DNA of 64,000 nucleotides from Kappaphycus alvarezii (lineage: Eukaryota > Rhodophyta > Florideophyceae > Gigartinales > Solieriaceae), in assembly GCA_002205965.3 (NCBI GenBank), contig NADL03000010.1, positions 434,001 through 498,000 on the forward strand. The letters run 5' to 3'. The position numbers were made by a program, and so were the translations under genes. Shown piece after piece: positions 9,961 through 21,168 of this stretch (the first letter of the stretch is position 1; the number at the start of each line of letters is the position of its first letter). Under the pieces are notes generated by a model. That model worked only from the letters and a program-made list of their open reading frames with translations. It did not search any database and was not told where the DNA came from.

Positions 9961-12902
9961 CGGCAGGAGATCCCCAAGGTGGACCCCAGAGAGCGAGCTA
10001 CCGGAGGTGGAGGTTCGGTTGTGCAATAAGTAAGAAAAAAGTTTTCGGGTCAACCCGACACTCAAAGAACGGACGGATTACTATAGGGAGAACACTATGG
10101 CGGACTCGGGACTTGGGGGTGGGATCGGACTCCAGGCCCCTACAGACCCTGTAGGTGGGACGCGATTTCATCGCTAACCACATCTTGCGCGAATCAAGAT
10201 GGGCCAGGCATCCTCTATATAACTGAAAGGATCCCTAGGTGTCGGACAACCCGCCCCCAGTATGACTCGATGGGTAAGGCGTGGTTTCAGCTGCCTGCCT
10301 CATCCCTGCACGCACGGACGGTGCAACGGATCCTTACGAGACGTTCCAAGGAAGCTACTAGCGGCAATCCGTCTTCACCCTTTAAAGCCATGCCAGTTTC
10401 TTGCAGGAATTGCATTGCCAGTTTTCAGACAACCCAAAGACTGTGCACCGCGATACCCTTTCTACCAGACATACTCGCTCGAACTCACGTTTATCCGCCC
10501 AGAAGGACCGGTCGATGCAGCATTCCAGTACATCCGCATTAGTTCAAGTCTCCAGGTTCGCGTCCGCGATGAATCGCATCAACCGCTCGTTTTCCAAGCG
10601 TTGGTGAAGCTGAGGGTGAAGAAATTATTGTCCTTTCATGCGTGGGCCGTAAACTCGGTAGAAGGGGGTGCAGATGTCTGGAATGGAAGAGGATTGGGGC
10701 TTACAGTGGCACGATGTTTGCCCGAGTTGTACAGGCACTCCGGGGGAAAGATCATAGTGGGAAGAGAATTAAGGCTTACAGTCCCACGAAGACCGTTATA
10801 AGAGTGCCGTTGTGAGCGCAATCGAGTAAGCCTTGGATGGGACAAAGAAAACGTCAAGGGCTTTCCTAGCTGCTATAATGGATACCGAATGGGAGGCATC
10901 GAAACGGCAGCTCAACGGCAGCTTGTTTCTGTATCAGCAACTTCGTACCAATCTCTTATTAGACCAATTTCAAGAGCTACCCGACTGCGCAGGTGGGGCT
11001 TTCTCGTTCCCCTTTAGGTTTCCCAGAAATTCTCTAGGATGACTTCAATCTCCTGCCACCAGAGAATTTTGCTCGAGCCTGATTGTCGTGTCTCCCACGG
11101 CTTTAGTATACCAAGCCATGGTCCGTACCGCCGTTCATACCAGGGAAAATCCACATTCACGTATCTCTATTACAACAGAGCTTGAAGAAAAACTGACTGC
11201 CCATTTACCACCAAGAGGGGATGAGAAACGGAGTCCTGGGCCGATAAGAACGCTCATGAATTTGGCGTTTGATATAGGTGTTCCAGAACAACTTGCCCGT
11301 AGAACTATGCACCATGATATGCTTATGTGGCCGCAAGTCTTCTACTCTTTGAAGAGCAGGGTTTCTGGGGATCGCATTCAAACTTGGGAGAGACGCACGG
11401 AAGGGTGGCATGGATTCCAGCGTCACGTTGGCTAAAGAATGGCTCGAAGCGGTTCTTGGCTCGAGGGATCGCAGAACCTTGCCACATGCACTTTTGGAGA
11501 AGCTAGTTCTAGAATATAGTCTCTCCATAAAGAGTGGGTGGGATCCGTACAATCGCGTTTGCGGTGTTGTGGCAGGAGTTACAAGAGACGGAGACAGAAG
11601 GGAGAATGAAAGAAGGCAAAAATGGTGATGTGAGGTCGTCTCTGTGAAGAACGGAAGAAGAATCTCTGCCGATGTTCCAATGTCGAACAGATAGTGCCGA
11701 TGCAGACTATTCGCTCCTCTTTTATTCTATTGAGGACTACCTATGGTTGCGGCTGAGTTTGGTAGTCGGGAGTTTGATGATAAGGTACCAGACTCTCTCG
11801 ACGCGACGCATGTCGCGTAGCTGCTTTACTATTATGGTATCCTGCGAAATGTGGGTCATTCCAACAGAGGCAAGGCCATGGACTAATTAGACTTGTGTAT
11901 TGAGTGTGATGACGCAGATTTGCTTTGGCGTTACGTGTCCCGGTTTTCGACAAATGATCCCGCGTTGGCCGCAATTTATCTGTTCACTTTGCGCAACGCT
12001 GATGTTTGCAACGAAAGGGAGTGCAAAATTTTGCTGGAGACAACAAAGTTTAGATTGCTCTTGGAAACAGCTCGACGAGGGTAAGTGATCGTAGAGTCAT
12101 GGAGGAGTTTTTTAGGATCTATGGCCGTTGGGTGGACGTTGCGCGGCAATTAGGCGCGGAACAAGACCACTTGGGTCCGAGGGGAGGCCTTGGAGGTAAG
12201 GCTCAGAATTGGGTAGGAGGGAATTGAAGGTTGGTTGGTACTTTTTGAGGAAATAATTCGGAGAATCGGGGTCGGTGCCCAATTGAGCAAGATAGGCGAG
12301 GGACCGAAATAGGGTGCGGCGTTTATATAAGAGGAAGAGGCAGTCCGGGAGTGAAAGAGAAGTAGGCAGGCCGAGCGCAGGAAGAAATGATGGATCAATT
12401 GGAGCGCGCTTGTGTAGCAGGGAGACAGGCTGTAGAGGGGATGGTGGCGGTGTTGCGCCTAGTGGAGGAGGTGGAGGAGGAGGTTGAGGCAATGCGCAAT
12501 ACGGAGGTGGAGAAGGTTGGAACGCGAGAAAGGGAACTATGAGAGGCGGTGATAATGACGTTGTATGGAGTCCGCAGGGCTGTGGGAGAGACACAAGGGT
12601 TGGAAGGGGATATGATCGATCGCTGGGAGCGGACTTGGGAAGAGCTGCGTTCGCGGGAGGAGAAAGTTGTTGTATTCGTCAGAGAGGTGCGCCGCCGGCA
12701 ACGAGGATGATTGGCAAGCAAGGTTGGGGTCGACGAGTGGCAGTTCCGAAGGGAGGCGGTGCACATGGGTGCGAAGGGGAAAAGCAATGCGAACGGTACT
12801 GAGGATGCGAGGGCGCGGGCGACATTTTGATGTGTCTTGTTTTTTTTGTTGTATATGTTTGATTTTTAATTAATTGTACGCGAGGAGTGCACAAGGTACG
12901 AA
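9961..12902 (+). pseudogene. Extra coding block downstream of integrase, copy A
   Basis: About 2.9 kb separates the integrase from LTR 2, far longer than a plain gypsy 3' untranslated region. Long sense-strand frames fill it: 10262-10801 (containing LELTFIRPEGPVDAAFQYI and QVRVRDESHQPLVFQALVKL), 11088-11435 (SPTALVYQAMVRTAVHT, ITTELEEKLTAHLPP) and 11893-12084 (CIECDDADLLWRYVSRF). A coiled-coil frame follows at 12387-12710. I recognise no family. There is no obvious signal peptide or membrane anchor, so an env-type role is not supported. The order is the same in copy B, so the block belongs to the element. Confidence 0.6.
12387..12710 (+). pseudogene. Coiled-coil frame at the 3' end of gypsy copy A
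   Basis: The frame opens with ATG-ATG and is rich in Glu, Arg, Val and Leu, with heptad-like spacing (AVEGMVAVLRLVEEVEEEVE, then TWEELRSREEKVVVFVREV). A single in-frame TGA (12540-12542) interrupts it; the terminal TGA is at 12708-12710. Copy B (20431-20754) has the same length and the same internal stop. The function is unknown. Strand is judged from the heptad pattern; the opposite strand reads as a Pro/Ser-rich frame and could be the shadow. Confidence 0.45.
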
Positions 12903-13126
12903 TGTTAGGGTTCAATTAGTACGTGGCACGTACACGTGTATTGCCAGCAAAGTTTATTAACACGTACAGTAGTATGCTGTCAGCAACGTACCTAGTTTGC
13001 ATTTAGAGCCCTTCAAAGGTCTATATAAGTGCCCCTGACCGGGGCTCCAGGACCAGAGAGGCATCAGTGATTGTGCTACTATCAGTCCTGGTCCGTGCTT
13101 TGCAACTTCGGAGTGAATTTGTAACA
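12903..13126 (+). repeat. Gypsy LTR 2 (shared middle LTR, mosaic)
   Basis: It begins TGTTAGGG and ends TTGTAACA. The left part carries the variant bases of LTR 3 (ggttcaattagta, tgccagc, aacacgtac, tatgctg, catttagagc). The right end carries those of LTR 1 (tttgcaacttcgg, gtgaattt). It serves as 3' LTR of copy A and 5' LTR of copy B. Confidence 0.85.
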
Positions 13127-13445
13127 TAAAATCGATTTTACCAGCGGGACTACCTGAGCTAGTCAAGTCGAGGGTGCAATCAAGGTACGAGTGTCTTGGA
13201 ATCTGTGGACGGGACTCCGTAGTTAAGGCAAGGTAACGCCGTTTCAGAAGATATCTGTGTTCGGTGAGTCTGTCGGGCACTTCGCAAACTCTCGGGGTTC
13301 CTGCTGTTCGCAGGCACGTTAAAAAAGATTGTTTCATCGCCGTATATTGGGGAGGGATTCCGTCAACAATTGAAGTACTCAAGGCGTCATTTCGCCGAAC
13401 AAAGGTAGAAGAGGTCCTCAAGAAAGTTAGTACGAAGGCGTACAG

Positions 13446-14560
13446 TTGCCAAATTTGAGGCCAAATTTCGCCTGGGAACAAGAACATGGTTCGCCCAGGA
13501 ACAAGGGCGAATCCGAGCGAAGACATACAAAAAGACGCCCAGAAAATGATGTGCTTCAGAAGTTTCAGCCAGAGGCTCAAGAAGAAGTTGCTCAATCTCC
13601 CGACGTTGAAATTAAAATGAAAGATACATCAAAGGCCGGTCAGTACTCGGTCGCAATGATGGAAGAAATCCGCGGGGTAGTAAATGGCATTTTGACGGCC
13701 GTGAGGGAGGTCTTCCAGCTTACTGAGAAGTTTGGAAGGATACCGGAGCACCCTGAAGGCTATTCTTCGGAAAGCAATGGAAGAGAGGCACGCGCGGTGG
13801 AGGCTGTACAAAAATAAGATCAAGTAGAGGCTCTGAAGAGGAGGCGTCCGCCATATACCCAGTACACCTGGCTCACAAAATATACAGAAGTTCTTAGGAG
13901 ACCTATCGTTGCCGAAAGGCTGGAGACGGATCATTCTTTGATGGAAAACGCACGTGGTATCGTCTTCTTAAATACTTTCCAATTCACGAGAAGGATGAAA
14001 GACGTCTGCTCTCCTGTGCCTTTGAAAGGGATGCAGTCAGGGTCTTTGACACCGTGGCAGGCGTTCACTGGGATGCTACGCGGATGAGCTGTGGGATCAC
14101 CTGGAGGCTCGGCTATGCAATAAGGCTCAGCTTGGCGCATTACAGGACAAGTTCCTCAACATGGGGTGGAATGAACGAATGGAGTCAGTTTCTGCATTTG
14201 GAGAACGCCTCAGGTCCGCATCTATGACTATGCAGATCCCAATCTCCGACGAAATAATGGTTAGTCGCTTCAAAGCGGGTCTCTTGGTACGTCTTCAGGA
14301 CCAAGCTATGCAAATTTCCGGAGATTTTGACGCTGTAGTCAGCATAGTTTCCCGACTTTCATAGGCCCAATCGACTACAAGTAGGGAAAGAATAAGGCAG
14401 TTCAAAGAGGCTAGAACTAGAAGCGGGGAAGCCGTACCCGCCGTGGCTGGATATAACTATCCGCAGATAAGTTGCTTCTGCTGCAACGAAAGGGGCATAT
14501 AGTCTTTGACTGCCTTAAGAGAAGAGAGATCTGGAGCGAAGCCGTATACATAATACACAA
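13446..14560 (+). pseudogene. gag: Gypsy gag, copy B (broken)
   Basis: Same protein as copy A, with a longer uninterrupted N-terminus at 13446-13817. That stretch includes DVEIKMKDTSKAGQYSVAMM and ends at an in-frame TAA (13815-13817), after which the frame continues sensibly (DQVEALKRRRPPYTQYTWL). The core is complete in 13960-14364 apart from one base lacking near 14080 relative to copy A. A TAG follows it (14362-14364), the same as in copy A. The CCHC knuckle at 14473-14513 lacks one base that copy A has. The open frame at 13446 starts with TTG, so the true start is not settled. Confidence 0.75.
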
Positions 14561-14599
14561 GAGGGGAAGGTTACGGGAACTTGAACCCCCCGGACAGAA

Positions 14600-17500
14600 A
14601 TTAAACCCTCAAATTAATGTGAGGGGTAACAAGCGTGAGAATTTTGCGCTTGCAGGGAGTCGGGTTGGGGGCAGGGGATGGAAGACGATGGAGAAGTTGC
14701 AGTTTCAGTTACAATCTACGGAGAAAATATAAGATCGCCGCTAGACACAGGCCGCATCTTTCATTGGATAGATTCGAGATGGTTCCAGGAAATGACGGCT
14801 TGTTATTCCCATCAAGAGAGAAGCCTGCGCGGCCGATGAACATGAAATAAATTTAACTGGGAAGGATCTATTTCGTTCCAGATACAGGGATTGCATTTCG
14901 AGGAGGAGGTCCGTGTAATGAACTACGCTTCCGGATAAGTTGCTGTAAGGGCGCAAGTTCTGGAGGAAGCATAAGCTCTTGTTGGACTTGGAAGCAGATA
15001 CAGCGTCCATCTTGGATGAAGGAGGGCGAGTCTGGGGTCCCTCACGGCTAGAAAAGACTCTTGATTTGGCAGATGGAAGTAATGCAGTCTGTAATTGAAG
15101 ATCATGAAGTGGACGGTGCGATCAAATCCATGGACCTTATGGATTTTTCCGCAAGCAAGGAATGCAACGTAGCTCAGAGATTTGTTGTGGGAAAGCGTGA
15201 ATTCTCAAGGCTTGGGAGATTTGTCGGTATTCACCATAAGATATCACTCAGGCCCAATGTTCAGCCTGTCTGTGATCGCATGCGTAGGCGCTCTAATGGA
15301 ATAAATCGAGCGCAATTCGATGCAGAGATTTAGACTTGGGGTTCTCGAGCCTTCCATATCACCGTGGGCTACAAATAATGTATTCGTAAAAAAGAAGGAC
15401 TCAAGTATGGGTATTACAATCAGATCCCCGTCTCCTGCACGACTTTACGGTCACAGACTCCTACCCTATGGAGAAAATGAGAGAAATATTGGACTGGTTG
15501 GGAGGTTAGAAGATCTTTTCGGTGTTTAACCTTAAAAATGGGTTTTACCAGGTCCCATTCATCTAGACTCCAAACCGTATACAGCGGTTCGTACAGTGCT
15601 GGTTTGTATCAATACACACGGCTCCCTACGGGTGCTGAAGAACTCCCCGGCACGTTTCAGAGGGTTTTGAACAACATCTCGGGAGATCGTAAATGCAAAG
15701 ACGTTCTGGCCTTCCTACATGATACAATTATTGGGACTGCTACCGATAGGGAACATCTCAACTCCCTGGGGGCTATCTTGGATACCCTGCTTAAGGCGGG
15801 AGTGAGACTTAAGTTGTCCAAATGCTCTTTTGGTGTCCGGCGAACCGAAGTACTCGGCCATTTCGTGGATAAGGACTGTCTGAGGCCTTCGGGCAAGCAT
15901 ATAGAGGCTATCCGCAAGCTAGTCGAGCCGGTGTAGGGCGACGAATTAATGAGATTCCTTGGTTTGGTGAACTGTTTCGCCGCTTTCGTCAACCATTTTG
16001 TGGACAAAGCTGCCCGCTCTACGAATTATTACAACCGACCGGGTTCATTCAGAAACGAAGACATGGGGGGCGCCTAACTATCCCAGATTGGACACGCACA
16101 TGGGAACCGTCACAGCAGAAGGCATGGAGGAGTTGAAAGAAGCCCTGAGCGACCCCAAGTTCCTGGTAGCCCGATTTGAGGGGCCAGAAAAGGATTATGA
16201 CGATGCCAGCGCGGCGGAGTGCTTCTTCAGTCAGATAAGAGGGGTTACGGGCGTCCCATTTCGTTTTACAGCAGAGTTCTGAGGAAATCGGAGAGGAATT
16301 ATGCACCAACGGAAAAGGAATGTCTGGCCATCGTGTATGTCCTACAGAAGTGCCGCCACTATCTTCATGGGGAGTCCCTCACAATTGTAACGGACCGCCT
16401 TTCTCTGAAGTGGTTATTAAACCTGAAGGAACCTCGTGAGAAGTTGGCTAGATGTTTTCTCGCAATTCAGGATTTCGACTTCTAGATGGAGCAATCCAAC
16501 GGACCAGAGCTAGTGGTACCAGATACACTTAGCCGCGATGCAGTTCCCAAGCCCTTGCGCCAATGATATTATGGGGAGATTGTCTCCAAGAGCTTGCAGC
16601 GGGCTATGGAAGAACCCGAAATAGAGACAATCTCGCGACTAGTAGAAGGGTCTCCGTTGGTAACGTCAGGGGGGGGACCAAGGTACTTATCCCCCGAGCC
16701 ACTAGAAAATACGAGAGGCGCAGATCGCGGAGTTCGGAGATCTTAATGCATACGCACAAACCAGCGATAAGCTCTCCGTGGATGAAGAAGGGATCTTGCG
16801 ATACTCATGCAGAGACGAGCTTCCTGTGGTTCTACCCAAGTTATTGGTAGAGGATGTTCTGAAATGGTTCCATCGGTCAAAATTCCATGGTCACTATGGC
16901 CTGCGAAGAACGATGAGGAAGCAACTTCCTTGTTGCCACTGGAATGGTATGACCAAAGATGTGATCTCTTTTGTGAAAACTGTCTGCAGTGCAACGTGGA
17001 CAAGGAGCGCCAGCCGTCAAAGCAGGCCCCCTGTAATTGTTTCACCCTAAGCGGAGATTCCGACAGGTTGCTTTCGACGTCCAGACCATTAAACCAAGAT
17101 CATTGAGTGGGAACATAAAGTGTTGGCTATAGTCGATGTCTTCGCGAGGTTCGTTCGAGCAAAGGCTATCCCAGATGGACAGGCCGAGACGATGACACAG
17201 ATTCTCATCGATGAATGGATCTAGATATTTGGCCCTATGTAAACTCTTTTGTTGGATGGAGGACCAAATCTTATCAGATTTGTGGTTAAAAGTCTCACCG
17301 GGGTCCTGGGTATCGGCAGAATGTAGTCGTATCCTTTTCATCCGCAGGCGAGTGGAACCGTCGAAAGATGGAACCATACTCTCGTAAGGGACGCAGCTTG
17401 TTTTATGGCCACCGGAACGGAGGACTGGAATGTTCACGTCACCATGGCTTGCTTAAGATATAACAGTAGTTTGTGTGCGGCCACGAGTATGACCCCTACA

Positions 17501-18060
17501 AGGCTATGTTTGGAACAGAAGCCTTTCAAGCATGGGGGGAGGTGGACGCGGCTTGTTTTGAAAGCGAAACGGAAAGTCTTTCTCGTTGAATGGAACTCCT
17601 CCACCGGCAACTATATGCGCGAGGTAGAAAAGCAAGCTCCAACCCAAGAAGGAGTACGACAAGAGAGTTAATCCGATCGCGTTCGCGGAAGGGGACCGCG
17701 TCCTGTTGTAGTCGCTAGAATTAAGCAAGGCAGAAGGTAAAAAAGTCGTCAAGCCTTGGATAGGACCGTATAAGATGAAGCAAAAGCTGGGCAGGGTGGG
17801 GTACCTAATCGAATCAGAAATAGGCGGAAAGATAGCCCGGTTTCATGCAAACAGGCTCGGAAGGATTGGAAGCGGTGTGGTGGGGATTGGAGACCCGACA
17901 GATAGCGTGTTCCTCGATTCCTTCAAGAAAATATCCGATATGGATATGAGGACCAACGTAAGGACGGGAAATGTGGAACGGCACGTTAAGGTGCAACTTT
18001 CCGGCAGGAGATCCCCAAGGTGGACCCCAGAGAGCGAGCTACCGGAGGTGGAGGTTCGGT
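14600..18060 (+). pseudogene. pol: Gypsy pol, copy B: protease, RT, RNase H, integrase (broken)
   Basis: Same order as copy A. The protease site here reads L-D-T-G (about 14741-14752), with a nearby lost T, so each copy carries the base missing from the other. The RT is cleaner: 15538-15936 is one frame containing QYTRLPTGAEELPGTFQRVL and the variant FLHDT box (H 15718-15720). RNase H at 16219-16485 reads through GESLTIVTDRLSLKWLLNLK. The integrase finger lies at 16860-17000 and the core at 17120-17440. All the TAG/TAA stops of copy A recur at matching places, so they predate the duplication. The integrase C-terminal region ends near a chromo-like stretch (PRWTPESELPEVEV); that assignment is weak. 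Confidence 0.85.
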
Positions 18061-20945
18061 TGTGCAATAAAAGTAAGAAAAAAGTTTTCGGGTCAACCCG
18101 ACACTCAAGAACGGACGGATTACTATAGGGAGAACACTATGGCGACTGCGGAGACTTGGGTGGAGTCGGACTCCAGGCCCCTACAGACCCTGTAGGTGGG
18201 ACGCGATTTCATCGCTAACCACATCTTGCGCGAATCAAGATGGGCCAGGCATCCTCTTATAACTGAAAGGATCCCTAGGTGTCGGACACCCGGCCCCAGT
18301 ATGACTCGATGGGTAAGGCGTGGTTTCAGCTGCCTGCCTCATCCCTGCACGCACGGGACGGTGCAACGGATCCTTACGAGACGTTCCAAGGAAGCTACTA
18401 GCGGCAATCCGTCTTCACCTTTAAAGCCATGCCAGTTTCTTGCAGGAAATTGCATTGCCAGTTTCAGACAACCCAAAGACTGTGCACCGCGATACCCTTT
18501 CTACCAGACATACTCGCTCGAACTCACGTTTATCCGCCCAGAAGGACCGGTCGATGCAGCATTCCAGTACATCCGGCATTAGTTCAAGTCTCCAGGTTCG
18601 CGTCCGCGATGAATCGCATCAACCGCTCGTTTTCCAAGCGTTGGTGAAGCTGAGGGTGAAGAAATTATTGTCCTTCTCATGCGTGGGGCCGTAAACTCGG
18701 TAGAAGGGGGTGCAGATGTCTGGAATGGAGAGGATTGGGGCTTACAGTGGCACGATGTTTGCCCGAGTTGTACAGGCACTCCGGGGGAAAGATCATAGTG
18801 GGAAGAGAATTAAGGCTTACAGTCCCACGAAGACCGTTATAAGAGTGCCGTTGTGAGCGCAATCGAGTAAGCCTTGGATGGGACAAAAAACGTCAAGGGC
18901 TTTCCTAGCTGCTATAATGGATACCGAATGGGAGGCATCGAAACGGCAGCTCAACGGCAGCTTGTTTCTGTATCAGCAACTTCGTACCAATCTCTTATTA
19001 GACCAATTTCAAGAGCTACCCGACTGCGCAGGTGGGGCTTTCTCGTTCCCCTTTAGGTTTCCCAGAAATTCTCTAGGATGACTTCAATCTCCTGCCACCA
19101 GAGAATCCCTTTGCTCGAGCCTGATTGTCGTGTCTCCCACGGCTTTAGTATACCAAGCCATGGTCCGTACCGCCGTTCATACCAGGGAAAATCCACATTC
19201 ACGTATCTCTATTACAACAGAGCTTGAAGAAAAACTGACTGCCCATTTACCACCAAGAGGGGATGAGAAACGGAGTCCTGGGCCGATAAGAACGCTCATG
19301 AATTTGGCGTTTGATATAGGTGTTCCAGAACAACTTGCCCGTAGAACTATGCACCATGATATGCTTATGTGGCCGCAAGTCTTCTACTCTTTGAAGAGCA
19401 GGGTTTCTGGGGATCGCATTCAAACTTGGGAGAGACGAAGCACGAAGGGTGGCATGGATTCCAGCGTCACGTTGGCTAAAGAATGGCTCGAAGCGGTTCT
19501 TGGCTCGAGGGATCGCAGAACCTTGCCACATGCACTTTTGGAGAAGCTAGTTCTAGAATATAGTCTCTCATAAAGAGTGGGTGGGATCCGTACAATCGCG
19601 TTTGCGGTGTTGTGGCAGGAGTTACAAGAGACGGAGACAAGAAGGGAGAATGAAAGAAGGCAAAATGGTGATGTGAGGTCGTCTCTGTGAAGAACGGAAG
19701 AAGAATCTCTGCCGATGTTCCAATGTCGAACAGATAGTGCCGATGCAGACTATTCGCTCCTCTTTTATTCTATTGAGGACTACCTATGGTTGCGGCTGAG
19801 TTTGGTAGTCGGGAGTTTGATGATAAGGTACCAGACTCTCTCGACGCGACGCATGTCGCGTAGCTGCTTTACTATTATGGTATCCTGCGAAATGTGGGTC
19901 ATTCCAACAGAGGCAAGGCCATGGACTAATTAGACTTGTGTATTGAGTGTGATGACGCAGATTTGCTTTGGCGTTACGTGTCCCGGTTTTCGACAAATGA
20001 TCCCGCGTTGGCCGCAATTTATCTGTTCACTTTGCGCAACGCTGATGTTTGCAACGAAAGGGAGTGCAAAATTTTGCTGGAGACAACAAAGTTTAGATTG
20101 CTCTTGGAAACAGCTCGACGAGGGTAAGTGATCGTAGAGTCATGGAGGAGTTTTTTAGGATCTATGGCCGTTGGGTGGACGTTGCGCGGCAATTAGGCGC
20201 GGAACAAGACCACTTGGGTCCGAGGGGAGGCCTTGGAGGTAAGGCTCAGAATTGGGTAGGAGGGAATTGAAGGTTGGTTGGTACTTTTTGAGGAAATAAT
20301 TCGGAGAATCGGGGGTCGGTGCCCAATTGAGCAAGATAGGCGAGGGACCGAAATAGGGTGCGGCGTTTATATAAGAGGAAGAGGCAGTCCGGGAGTGAAA
20401 GAGAAGTAGGCAGGCCGAGCGCAGGAAGAAATGATGGATCAATTGGAGCGCGCTTGTGTAGCAGGGAGACAGGCTGTAGAGGGGATGGTGGCGGTGTTGC
20501 GCCTAGTGGAGGAGGTGGAGGAGGAGGTTGAGGCAATGCGCAATACGGAGGTGGAGAAGGTTGGAACGCGAGAAAGGGAACTATGAGAGGCGGTGATAAT
20601 GACGTTGTATGGAGTCCGCAGGGCTGTGGGAGAGACACAAGGGTTGGAAGGGGATATGATCGATCGCTGGGAGCGGACTTGGGAAGAGCTGCGTTCGCGG
20701 GAGGAGAAAGTTGTTGTATTCGTCAGAGAGGTGCGCCGCCGGCAACGAGGATGATTGGCAAGCAAGGTTGGGGTCGACGAGTGGCAGTTCCGAAGGGAGG
20801 CGGTGCACATGGGTGCGAAGGGGAAAAGCAATGCGAACGGTACTGAGGATGCGAGGGCGCGGGCGACATTTTGATGTGTCTTTTTTTTTTGTTGTATATG
20901 TTTGATTTTTAATTAATTGTACGCGAGGAGTGCACAAGGTACGAA
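18061..20945 (+). pseudogene. Extra coding block downstream of integrase, copy B
   Basis: Counterpart of 9961-12902. It begins with ATG at 18139 (MATAETWVESDSRPLQTL), then TAG at 18193-18195, then an open frame to 18582. A long frame follows from about 18720 to 20131, interrupted by a few stops. Alternative frames fit better in places, for example one holding ATHVA, then TAG, then LLYYYGILRNVGHSNRGKAM, and later CIECDDADLLWRYVSRF. The block ends with the coiled-coil frame 20431-20754. I cannot name a domain. Conservation with copy A shows only common descent, not function. Confidence 0.55.
20431..20754 (+). pseudogene. Coiled-coil frame at the 3' end of gypsy copy B
   Basis: Same length and same internal TGA as the copy A frame 12387-12710. 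The Glu/Arg/Val-rich heptad pattern is unchanged, with no indel between copies in this interval, unlike most of the element. Confidence 0.45.
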
Positions 20946-21168
20946 TGTTAGGGTTCAATTAGTACGTGGCACGTACACGTGTATTGCCAGCAAAGTTTAT
21001 TAACACGTACAGTAGTATGCTGTCAGCAACGTACCTAGTTTGCATTTAGAGCCCTTCAAAGGTCTATATAAGTGCCCCTGACCGGGCTCCAGGACCAGAG
21101 AGGCATCAGTGATTGTGCTACTATCAGTCCTGGTCCGTGCTTTGCACCTTCGGAGTGAAGTTGTAACA
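20946..21168 (+). repeat. Gypsy LTR 3 (3' LTR)
   Basis: It begins TGTTAGGG and ends GTTGTAACA. Near its right end it has private bases (tttgcacctt, gtgaagtt) not seen in LTRs 1 and 2. The following bases, gtgcgg, do not repeat the 5' flank. Confidence 0.85.

Larger units (their letters stand above)
4835..21168 (+). mobile_element. Tandem Ty3/gypsy array: LTR-internal-LTR-internal-LTR
   Basis: Three LTRs of 223-225 bases (4835-5059, 12903-13126, 20946-21168) alternate with two near-identical internal regions of about 7.8 kb. The order protease-RT-RNase H-integrase is that of Ty3/gypsy. LTRs begin TGTTAG and end TAACA. Bases flanking the whole array (agtaa before, gtgcg after) do not form a target-site duplication. 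No canonical tRNA primer site starting TGG directly follows the first LTR; the internal part begins taaaatcgatttta. No strong polypurine tract precedes the second LTR. The array probably arose by unequal recombination between LTRs. Confidence 0.85.

Noticed and set aside
9961..12902. Env-like gene making the gypsy element a retrovirus-like errantivirus
   Set aside because: No signal peptide, transmembrane segment or fusion-peptide pattern is visible in any sense frame; composition looks soluble or coiled-coil.
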